DNA of 56,018 nt, from assembly GCF_001425865.1 (NCBI RefSeq), contig NZ_LMDS01000009.1:1-56018 (forward strand). The letters run 5' to 3'. The notes below the pieces were generated by a model. That model had not been told where the DNA came from and did not search any database. It saw only the letters and a program-made list of their open reading frames with translations. The translations under genes were made by a program, and so were the position numbers. Below are positions 25,142 to 31,792 of the stretch, one piece after another. Numbering within the stretch: position 1 is the first letter of the stretch; each line of letters opens with the position of its first letter. The DNA is from Rhizobacter sp. Root404 (GTDB taxonomy: Bacteria > Pseudomonadota > Gammaproteobacteria > Burkholderiales > Burkholderiaceae_C).

Positions 25142-25786
25142 CTATGCCGGCGTCACGGCGCGCAGCACCGCGTCGATCAGGAACGCCTCCCAGTGCGCCA
25201 GCGCCGCGGGCGTGTCGAGCTGCTCGCCGAGGAAGGCGGAGAGGGTGAACCGGTTCGACAGGTAGAAGTAGCCCATCGACGCAATCATCAGGTAGACGTC
25301 GCGCGCCGCCACGTCGGCACGGAACAGGTTCTGCTGCACCCCGCGCGCCAGCACGTCGCCGAGCGCGCTGACTGCGGGCGACGAATACTCGCGCGCCCGC
25401 AGCGACTTGGCGATGTGCTTGCCGCGGTGCAGGTTCTCGGTGTTGAGCAGCGTGATGAACTCGGGGTGCTTCTGATAGTGCACCCACATGAAGCGGATCA
25501 CCGCCTGCAGCGCCTCGACCGGGTGCGCGTCGGCGAGCGAGAGCTTCGACTCGGCCTCGTTGAAGCGCCGATACATCTCCTCCAGCACCGCAATGAAGAG
25601 GCCTTCCTTGCTGCCGAAGTAGTAGTAGATCATCCGGTCGTACGACTTCGCGGCCTTGGAGATCTGCTCGATCCGCCCGCCCGCATAGCCGTGCTTCGCG
25701 AACACCTTGGTCGCGGCGCGCAGGATGTTCTCGCGCGTCGCCGCCGCCGCCTGGGCCCGGACCCCGAGCGGCCGAGTCGCGGTCAT
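25142..25786 (-). CDS. TetR-family repressor of the nicotinate locus (predicted)
   Basis: A 214-residue regulator. Residues 12-60 form the TetR helix-turn-helix (TRENILRAATKVFAKHGYAGGRIEQISKAAKSYDRMIYYYFGSKEGLF). The remainder is an all-helical ligand domain of the TetR_C type. It is the second gene after ferredoxin-NADP+ reductase, overlapping it by four bases, and that gene diverges from the 6-hydroxynicotinate reductase operon. The natural inference is control of both units through the inverted repeat at 26608-26649, with nicotinate, 6-hydroxynicotinate or a later intermediate as ligand. The ligand is not readable from sequence. Confidence 0.88.
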   Translation of the reverse strand: MTATRPLGVRAQAAAATRENILRAATKVFAKHGYAGGRIEQISKAAKSYDRMIYYYFGSKEGLFIAVLEEMYRRFNEAESKLSLADAHPVEALQAVIRFMWVHYQKHPEFITLLNTENLHRGKHIAKSLRAREYSSPAVSALGDVLARGVQQNLFRADVAARDVYLMIASMGYFYLSNRFTLSAFLGEQLDTPAALAHWEAFLIDAVLRAVTPA

Positions 25787-26556
25787 TGCTCGGCGAAGGC
25801 TCGCTCGATGACGAAGGCGCCGGGGGTCGACGTGTTGCCTTCCTTGAAGCCGCGTCCTTCGAGCATGTGTTTCAGGTCGCGCAACATGCCGGGGCTGCCG
25901 CAGATCATCACGCGATCGACCGCCGGGTCGAGCGGCGGCAGGCCGAGGTCGGTGAACATCTTGCCGCTCTCCATCAGCTCGGTCACGCGGCCCATGTTCT
26001 TGTAGGCCTCGCGCGTCACGGTCGGGTAGTAGCGCAGCTTGCTGCTGACCATGTCGCCGAGGAACTCGTGCGCCGGCAGGTGCTCGGTGACGAGGTCGTG
26101 GTACGCCAGTTCGTCCTTGGTGCGCACGCCGTGCACCAGGATCACCTGCTCGAAGCGCTCGTAGGTCTCGGGGTCGCGGATGATGCTCATGAACGGCGCC
26201 AGGCCGGTGCCGGTCGACAGCAGGTACAGGTGCTTGCCGGGCGTCAGGTAGTCGATCACCAGCGTGCCGGTCGGCTTCTTGCCGACGATGATCTTCTCGC
26301 CCACCTTGATGTGCTGCAGCTTGCTGGTCAGCGGGCCGTCCGGCACCTTGATGCTGAGGAACTCGAGGTGGTCCTCGTAGTTGGCGCTGACGATGCTGTA
26401 GGCGCGCAGCAGCGGCTTGTTGTTGACGCGCAGGCCGATCATCGTGAAGTGCCCGTTCGAGAAGCGCAGCGCGGGATCGCGCGTGGTCGTGAACGTGAAC
26501 AGCTTGTCGGTCCAGTGGTGCACGCTCAGCACGGTTTCTTCGTTGAAGGCGCTCAT
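25783..26556 (-). CDS. fpr: Ferredoxin-NADP+ reductase
   Basis: A 257-residue flavoprotein of the bacterial FNR subclass, exchanging electrons between NADPH and ferredoxin or flavodoxin. The FAD motif RAYSIVS is at 51-57, the NADP segment STGTGLAPF at about 114-122, and the C-terminus (FVIERAFAEQ) is of the usual type. The ATG at 26556 gives the family N-terminus (MSAFNEETVLSVHHWTDKLF). The product of the facing gene, 6-hydroxynicotinate reductase, uses reduced ferredoxin in E. barkeri (EC 1.3.7.1), so this reductase is the obvious electron supplier here. A housekeeping stress role is the alternative. No ferredoxin gene is in the window. Confidence 0.93.
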   Translation of the reverse strand: MSAFNEETVLSVHHWTDKLFTFTTTRDPALRFSNGHFTMIGLRVNNKPLLRAYSIVSANYEDHLEFLSIKVPDGPLTSKLQHIKVGEKIIVGKKPTGTLVIDYLTPGKHLYLLSTGTGLAPFMSIIRDPETYERFEQVILVHGVRTKDELAYHDLVTEHLPAHEFLGDMVSSKLRYYPTVTREAYKNMGRVTELMESGKMFTDLGLPPLDPAVDRVMICGSPGMLRDLKHMLEGRGFKEGNTSTPGAFVIERAFAEQ

Positions 26557-26607
26557 GTCGGGTCCAGCGGTAAATGGGAGTTGTTCGGTTGCGTGGCCCG
26601 GATCGGC

Positions 26608-26649
26608 CATGTAGTATCCGCAACACCGTCGTTCAGTAAATACTACATG
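26608..26649. promoter_or_regulatory. Divergent control region with perfect 10-bp inverted repeat
   Basis: CATGTAGTAT at 26608-26617 and its exact complement ATACTACATG at 26640-26649 are separated by 22 bases (about three helical turns centre to centre). They lie between fpr (start 26556) and the 6-hydroxynicotinate reductase gene (start 26699). This is the likely operator for the TetR protein encoded downstream of fpr. The right arm sits in a longer TTCAGTA...GAAA block that recurs at 29165-29186. Confidence 0.65.
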
Positions 26650-26698
26650 AAACGGTGGTCCGGGGCTTGCATCAGGGTCTGAACTCAATCGTACCGCG

Positions 26699-28279
26699 AT
26701 GAACGAACACACCAAGACCGACGGCTTGCCCGAGACCCTGCAGGTGCTCGAGCGCTCGCGCCCGCGCAACGAGCGCATGGCCACCGACAAGATCGAGTGC
26801 AACGCCTGCCCGGTGCTGTGCCAGATCTCGCCCGGCAAGACCGGCGCCTGCGACCGTTACGCCAACGCCGACGGCACCCTGATCCGGGTCGATCCGGTGG
26901 TGCTGCTGCGGCGCACGCTGGAGAGCGGCGACGCCGCGCTGGTGCCGTTCGTCGCCCGCAGCGATGAGAGCGACGCGGCCATCGCCGCCAACCCGCTCGC
27001 CGCGCAGGACGAGGTGTTTGTCACCGGCGTCGGCTCCGGCACCACCTACCCCGACTACAAGCCGGCGCCGTTCATCGTCGCCTCGCAGGCGGCGGGCGTC
27101 GACATGGTCACCGTCGTCACCGAGGGCATCTTCAGCTACTGCAGCCTGAAGGTGAAGATCGACACCGACCGCTGGCTCGGTCCGGAGCAGGCCAACGTGC
27201 GCTGCAAGGGCGAGGTGGTCGGCCACGTCACGACGGCCGAGTACGGCTCGCAGATGCTCTCGCTCGGCGGCGTGCACCACCTGACCGGCGGCAGCAAGAA
27301 GGAGGGCCGCGTCACTTGCGAAATGATGCTGGCGCTCGGCAACAAGCAGGCGGTCGAACTCTCGATCGACGGCGGCGCGCAGGTGGTGATCCAGTCCGGC
27401 AAGGCGCCGATCGTCGGCGGCGTCGAGGAGCAGCGGATGCGGGTCGGCTGCGGCTCGGCCACCGTCGGCATCTTCGCGAAGCAGTTCTTCGGTCAGGCCG
27501 ACGAGGTCGTTGTCGTCGACGACCACATCACCGGCGTGTTGACCCAACACCAGGCCGGCCGCTGCCTCGACATGCGGCCCTCGGGCATCCAGATCCGCGG
27601 CCGCAAGTCGACGCCGGGGCGCTACTTCCAGGTCGCCAACCCGGGTACCGGCTGGGGCGGGACCGACCTGGTCGATCCGCTGGCGATCGTCGAGGGTTGG
27701 GACGAGTCGGTCGCGTGGCCAGGCCTGAAGTTGCTGATGGTCTCGACCACCGGCGAGCACGCCGCGTGGTACGTGCTCGACGACGCGCTGGTGCCGCAGC
27801 AAGCGGCGATGCCGGCGGCCGTCCAGGCGGTCGTCGACCGCATCGGCGAGAACTGCGAACCCTCGCTGACGACGGTGCTCTTCCTCGGCGGCGCGGGCGG
27901 CAGCCTGCGCGCCGGCGTCACCGACAACCCGGTGCGGCTGACGCGCTCGATCAAGCAGGCCGTCGTCAACGTCACCTGCGGTGGCGCGCCGGCCTATGTG
28001 TGGCCGGGCGGCGGCATCACGGTGATGGTCGACGTCGCGCGGATGCCCGACAACAGCTTCGGCACCGTGCCGACGCCGGCGATCGTCGCGCCGATCGAGT
28101 TCAGCATGACGCTGGCGGACTACCAATCACTCGGCGGACACATGGAGCACGTGCGCTCGCTCGGCGACGCGCTCGCCCGCGGCGCCTGGCACGACGACGG
28201 TGCGCCAACCGCGCGGCGCTTCGAGGCCCTGTCGGCCGCCAATCCGTGGCCGCTCGGGCAGCCGCCGCTGCTGGGCTGA
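26699..28279 (+). CDS. hnr: 6-Hydroxynicotinate reductase
   Basis: A 526-residue cytoplasmic iron-sulfur enzyme predicted to reduce 6-hydroxynicotinate to 1,4,5,6-tetrahydro-6-oxonicotinate with ferredoxin electrons. An N-terminal cluster motif has cysteines at 34, 37, 41 and 51 (CNACPVLC ... GACDRY). The body carries GSGTTYPDYKPAPFIVAS, VTTAEYGSQMLSLGGVHH, GCGSATVGIFAKQ, TPGRYFQVANPGTGWGG and VWPGGGITVMVDV, which match proteobacterial proteins I know under this name. Cyanuric-acid hydrolase/barbiturase was considered and rejected. The E. barkeri enzyme is known to hold a covalent flavin plus [2Fe-2S] and [4Fe-4S] clusters. An internal ATG at 26777 just before the Cys motif is an alternative start. 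First gene of the eleven-gene run to 40044. Confidence 0.87.
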   Translation: MNEHTKTDGLPETLQVLERSRPRNERMATDKIECNACPVLCQISPGKTGACDRYANADGTLIRVDPVVLLRRTLESGDAALVPFVARSDESDAAIAANPLAAQDEVFVTGVGSGTTYPDYKPAPFIVASQAAGVDMVTVVTEGIFSYCSLKVKIDTDRWLGPEQANVRCKGEVVGHVTTAEYGSQMLSLGGVHHLTGGSKKEGRVTCEMMLALGNKQAVELSIDGGAQVVIQSGKAPIVGGVEEQRMRVGCGSATVGIFAKQFFGQADEVVVVDDHITGVLTQHQAGRCLDMRPSGIQIRGRKSTPGRYFQVANPGTGWGGTDLVDPLAIVEGWDESVAWPGLKLLMVSTTGEHAAWYVLDDALVPQQAAMPAAVQAVVDRIGENCEPSLTTVLFLGGAGGSLRAGVTDNPVRLTRSIKQAVVNVTCGGAPAYVWPGGGITVMVDVARMPDNSFGTVPTPAIVAPIEFSMTLADYQSLGGHMEHVRSLGDALARGAWHDDGAPTARRFEALSAANPWPLGQPPLLG

Positions 28280-28284
28280 GCGCG

Positions 28285-29181
28285 ATGCACGCGACACGCG
28301 CTCGCCTGGCCGATGGCCGCTGGCATTTCCAGCACGGACCGATCGATCTCGTGATCGGCGCCGAGGGGGAGCCGGGCGTCGTCGAAGCCGCGCACGCGGC
28401 CGCCTGGGCGCGGTTCCAGACCGTTCTGCCCGAACTCGTCGCCGAGCTGCGCACGCTGCGCCTGCCGGTGCGCGGGCCCTGCCCGTTGCAGGGCGTGGTC
28501 GCGCGCCGCATGTGGCTCGCGTGCCGGCCGTTCCATTCGCAATTCATCACGCCGATGGCGGCGGTCGCGGGCGCGGTTGCGCAGGAGATCGTCCCGGCCT
28601 ATGAGCGCCCCGGCATCGACCGCACGTGGGTCAACAACGGCGGCGACATCGCGCTGCACCTCGCGCCGGGCGCATCGGTCAAGGTCGGCCTGTTCGCCGA
28701 CCTCGCGCGCTTCGACCCTGCCGATGGCACGCCGCGCCTCGACGGCAATTTCACCGTCACCGCCGACCTGCCGGTGCGCGGCATCGCGACCAGCGGCTGG
28801 CGCGGGCGCAGCTTCTCCCTCGGCATCGCCGACAGCGTGACGGTGCTGGCACGCACCGCCGCGATGGCCGACGCCGCGGCGACCGTGATCGCCAACGCCG
28901 TGACCGTCGACGACACGCGCATCGCACGCCGCCCGGCGTGCGAACTGAAGGACGACAGCGACCTCGGCGACCTGCTGGTCACCGTCGCGGTGCCGCCGCT
29001 GCCGCCCGTGCAGGTGCAGGCGGCCCTGCAGGCCGGCGCGGCCCGCGCGCGGGCGCTGCAACGCGACGGGTTGATTCATTCGGCGCTGCTCGTATGCCAA
29101 CATCGCGCCCTCGGCGTTGAAGCCCCAGTGCCTGGCGAATTGCCGTCGGCCGCCGCGGCGGTTGGTTCAGTATTTGCTTAA
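28285..29181 (+). CDS. UPF0280 protein, ApbE-like
   Basis: A 298-residue soluble protein of the UPF0280 family, related to the ApbE flavin transferases. The matching parts are NNGGDIALHL (117-126), corresponding to the ApbE N-x-GGD motif, and FSLGIADSVTVLARTAAMADAAAT (given in two blocks, about 177-200), corresponding to the late ApbE motif with the metal-binding aspartate. No lipoprotein signal is present, unlike periplasmic ApbE, so it would act in the cytoplasm. It starts six bases after the reductase stop. Because 6-hydroxynicotinate reductase from E. barkeri has covalent flavin, attaching that flavin is an attractive role (inference). Confidence 0.82.
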   Translation: MHATRARLADGRWHFQHGPIDLVIGAEGEPGVVEAAHAAAWARFQTVLPELVAELRTLRLPVRGPCPLQGVVARRMWLACRPFHSQFITPMAAVAGAVAQEIVPAYERPGIDRTWVNNGGDIALHLAPGASVKVGLFADLARFDPADGTPRLDGNFTVTADLPVRGIATSGWRGRSFSLGIADSVTVLARTAAMADAAATVIANAVTVDDTRIARRPACELKDDSDLGDLLVTVAVPPLPPVQVQAALQAGAARARALQRDGLIHSALLVCQHRALGVEAPVPGELPSAAAAVGSVFA

Positions 29182-29186
29182 CGAAA
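29165..29186. promoter_or_regulatory. Second copy of the putative TetR operator
   Basis: The 22 bases starting GTTCAGTATTTGC match 16 of 22 positions of the block at 26631-26652 (starting GTTCAGTAAATAC), including identical GTTCAGTA and GAAA ends. They span the end of the UPF0280 gene and the 49-base gap before the first DUF1185 gene. An internal operator or promoter is plausible; binding is untested. Confidence 0.4.
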
Positions 29187-29230
29187 GTCGAGATGCACGC
29201 CACTGACTTCACGACCGCAAGGAGCACCCG

Positions 29231-29881
29231 GTGATCGAGATCCGCCGCGTCTTCACGCATGTCGAGGACATCCGCCATGAGTTCGGCCCGGTCGCCGCGG
29301 TGCCGTTGCGCCGCGGCGCGATCGGCGCGGTGCTGACGAACCCGTTCGCCGGCCGGTACGTTCAGGACATCCTGCCGATGATGGACGCGCTGCAGCCGGT
29401 CGGCGTCGCCATGGCGCAGCAGCTGCGCGCCGCGATGGATGTGCCGGTCGAGCGGATAGAGGGCTACGGCAAGGGCGCGATCGTCGGCGCCGCCGGCGAG
29501 CTCGAACATGGCGCGCTTTGGCATGTGCCGGGCGGCTACGCGATGCGCGAGCTGCTGGGCTGGAAGGGCGACCGCAACGCGTATGCGGCGGGGCAGTCCG
29601 GGGCCGTCGCGACACCTGCCGGGCAGACCCAGAACGCGCTCGCGATCGTGCCGTCGACCAAGAAGGTCGGCCCGCCCGGCGCGACGCTCGACGTGCCGCT
29701 GACCCACATCAACGCCGCCTACGTGCGCAGCCACTTCGACGCGATCGAGGTGCGCGTGCCGGGCGCGCCGCTGCCCGACGAGATCGTCTTCATCCTGGTG
29801 ATGAGCACCGGAGCGCGCGTCCATGCGCGCGTCGGCGGGCTGAAGGCCGCGGACATCGCGAAATGGGACGGGCTGCGCTGA
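29231..29881 (+). CDS. DUF1185 'amino acid synthesis' family protein, copy 1
   Basis: A 216-residue soluble protein of the family annotated as amino acid synthesis (DUF1185), whose function is not established. Recognisable parts are VLTNPFAGRYVQD (35-47), GYGKGAIVGAAGELEHGALWH, VPSTKKVGPPGATLDVPLTHINAAYVRSHFD (in two blocks) and the end GGLKAADIAKWDGLR. The start is a GTG at 29231 with AAGGAGC 5 bases upstream. It is followed 40 bases later by a paralogue. Compared with copy 2 it has an extra segment of about 25 residues (LLGWKGDRNAYAAGQSGAV), so the two may form a heteromer. Its place between the ring reductase and a transporter suggests a step on a ring or open-chain intermediate. Confidence 0.85.
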   Translation: MIEIRRVFTHVEDIRHEFGPVAAVPLRRGAIGAVLTNPFAGRYVQDILPMMDALQPVGVAMAQQLRAAMDVPVERIEGYGKGAIVGAAGELEHGALWHVPGGYAMRELLGWKGDRNAYAAGQSGAVATPAGQTQNALAIVPSTKKVGPPGATLDVPLTHINAAYVRSHFDAIEVRVPGAPLPDEIVFILVMSTGARVHARVGGLKAADIAKWDGLR

Positions 29882-29921
29882 GCGCAGCGAACGGCCTGCC
29901 CTGAGAACAAGGACGACTCAC

Positions 29922-30506
29922 ATGCTTGCGAAAATCAGAAAACTCATCGTCCAGGTCGACGAGACCCGCATCGAGATGGGCCGGGCGGTCACGCCGCCCA
30001 CCCGCCGCGCGCTCGCGATGGCCGTGATCGAGAACCCGTTCGCCGGCCGCTTTGAGGAGAACCTCGACGCGCTGATCGCGATCGGCGAGGAGCTCGGCGG
30101 CCTGCTCGGCGACAAGTGCGTCGCCGCGCTCGGCATCGCGCCCGGTGCGGCGCAGAGCTACGGCAAGGCCGCGATCGTCGGCGAGGCCGGCGAGCTGGAG
30201 CACGCCGCCGCGATCCTGCACCCCAAGCTGGGCGCGCCGCTGCGCAAGGCGGTCGAGAAAGGCGCGGCGCTGGTGCCGTCGGCCAAGAAGCGCGGCGGCC
30301 TGGGCACCGCGATCGACGTGCCGCTCGGCCACAAGGACGCCGCGTTCGTGCGCAGTCATTTCGACGCGATGGAGGCGCGCGTGGCCGATGCGCCGCGCGC
30401 CAACGAGATCGTGGTCTGCGTCGCCGTCACCGACAGCGGCCGGCCGCTGCCGCGCATCGGCGGCCTGCAGGCCCACGAGATCAAGGGCGAGGATGGTTTG
30501 CGCTGA
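29922..30506 (+). CDS. DUF1185 'amino acid synthesis' family protein, copy 2
   Basis: A 194-residue paralogue of the preceding gene, sharing VIENPFAGRFEENLDAL, SYGKAAIVGEAGELEHAAA, VPSAKKRGGLGTAIDVPLGH and SHFDAMEARVADAP. It lacks the insert seen in copy 1. Charged residues in the shared GEAGELEH segment and the Lys pair in SAKK are candidates for a catalytic or ligand site, by conservation between the two copies only. A GGA-type ribosome site (AAGGACGACTC) precedes the ATG. No function can be assigned; linkage to the nicotinate genes is the main clue. Confidence 0.85.
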   Translation: MLAKIRKLIVQVDETRIEMGRAVTPPTRRALAMAVIENPFAGRFEENLDALIAIGEELGGLLGDKCVAALGIAPGAAQSYGKAAIVGEAGELEHAAAILHPKLGAPLRKAVEKGAALVPSAKKRGGLGTAIDVPLGHKDAAFVRSHFDAMEARVADAPRANEIVVCVAVTDSGRPLPRIGGLQAHEIKGEDGLR

Positions 30507-30564
30507 TACGCGCAGCATTCGTCACCCTCACAATCCCCCGACCTGATTCCCCAAGGAGCTCCCG

Positions 30565-31776
30565 ATGATCCAACGCCGCCCCCTGCTGCTTGCCGCCACT
30601 GCTGCCGCGGCCTCGCTGATGTTCTCGGCCGCGCACGCGCAAGGCGGCCCGACCATCAAGATCGGCGAGGTCAACAGCTACAAGGCGCAGCCCGCCTTCC
30701 TCGAGCCGTACAAGAAGGGCATGGAACTGGCCGTCGAGGAGATCAACGCGGCCGGCGGCGTCAACGGCAAGAAACTCGAGCTGATCACGCGCGACGACAA
30801 CGCCAGCCCGGGCGACGCGGTGCGTGCCGCCGAGGAGCTGGTCTCGCGCGAGAAGATCGACGTGCTGGCCGGCGCGTTCCTGTCGAACACCGGGCTGGCG
30901 CTGACCGACTTCGCGAAGCAGAAGAAGTTCTTCTACCTCGCCGGCGAGCCGCTGACCGACAAGATCATCTGGGGCAGCGGCAACAAGTACACCTTCCGGC
31001 TGCGCCCCGGCACCTACATGCAGGCCGCGATGCTGGTGCCCGAGGCGGCCAAGCTGAAGAAGAAGCGCTGGGCGATCGTCTACCCGAACTACGAGTACGG
31101 CCAGTCGGCCGTCGCCGCGTTCAAGGAACTGCTGAAGGCCGCTCAGCCCGACGTGGAGTTTGTTGCCGAGCAGGCGCCGCCGCTCGGCAAGCTCGACGCC
31201 GGCAGCGTCGCGCAGGCGATCGCCGACGCGAAGCCCGATGCGATCTTCAACGTGCTGTTCGGCGCCGACCTGACCAAGTTCGTGCGCGAGGGCACCACCC
31301 GCGGCATCTTCCAGGGCAAGGAAGTCGTCAGCGTGCTGACCGGCGAGCCCGAGTACCTCGACCCGCTGAAGGACGACACCCCGAACGGCTGGATCGTCAC
31401 TGGCTACCCGTGGTACGGCATCCAGACGCCCGAGCACAAGGCGTTCTTCCTCGCGTACCACGGCAAGTACAAGGACTACCCGCGCCTGGGCTCGGTGGTC
31501 GGCTACACGATGATCAAGTCGATCGCTGCCGGCGTAAAGAAGGCCAAGAGCACCGAGGCCGACAAGCTCGTCGCCGCGTTCGAGGGGCTGCAGATGGATT
31601 CGCCGTTCGGCAAGTTCACCTACCGCGCCGAGGACCACCAATCGACCATGGGCGCGTTCGTCGGCAGGACGAAGAACGAAGGCGGCAAGGGCGTGATGGT
31701 CGACTACAAGTACCTCGACGGTGCGAAGTTCCTGCCGTCGAACGACAAGGTCAAGGCACTGCGCGCGCCCAACTGA
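30565..31776 (+). CDS. ABC transporter substrate-binding protein, HAAT/Liv type
   Basis: A periplasmic binding protein of 403 residues with a Sec signal peptide (1-26, ending AHA). The type I fold is shown by IKIGEVNSY, KKGMELAVEEINAAGGVNGKKLEL and a hinge near GAFLSNTGLAL, the layout of LivJ-like proteins. Liv-type systems also carry aromatic acids, urea and amides. In this operon the ligand is probably nicotinate, nicotinamide or a related pyridine carboxylate (inference). A strong ribosome site (CAAGGAG) precedes the start. Four transporter genes follow in order. Confidence 0.92.
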   Translation: MIQRRPLLLAATAAAASLMFSAAHAQGGPTIKIGEVNSYKAQPAFLEPYKKGMELAVEEINAAGGVNGKKLELITRDDNASPGDAVRAAEELVSREKIDVLAGAFLSNTGLALTDFAKQKKFFYLAGEPLTDKIIWGSGNKYTFRLRPGTYMQAAMLVPEAAKLKKKRWAIVYPNYEYGQSAVAAFKELLKAAQPDVEFVAEQAPPLGKLDAGSVAQAIADAKPDAIFNVLFGADLTKFVREGTTRGIFQGKEVVSVLTGEPEYLDPLKDDTPNGWIVTGYPWYGIQTPEHKAFFLAYHGKYKDYPRLGSVVGYTMIKSIAAGVKKAKSTEADKLVAAFEGLQMDSPFGKFTYRAEDHQSTMGAFVGRTKNEGGKGVMVDYKYLDGAKFLPSNDKVKALRAPN

Positions 31777-31792
31777 GTCCTCCCGCCACCGC

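Noticed and set aside
26699..28279. Possible cyanuric-acid hydrolase or barbiturase (ring-opening amidohydrolase)
   Set aside because: The N-terminal four-cysteine motif and the GTTYPDYKPAPF, GCGSATVG and VWPGGG segments fit 6-hydroxynicotinate reductase. The three-repeat Ser-Lys layout of the hydrolase family is not seen.
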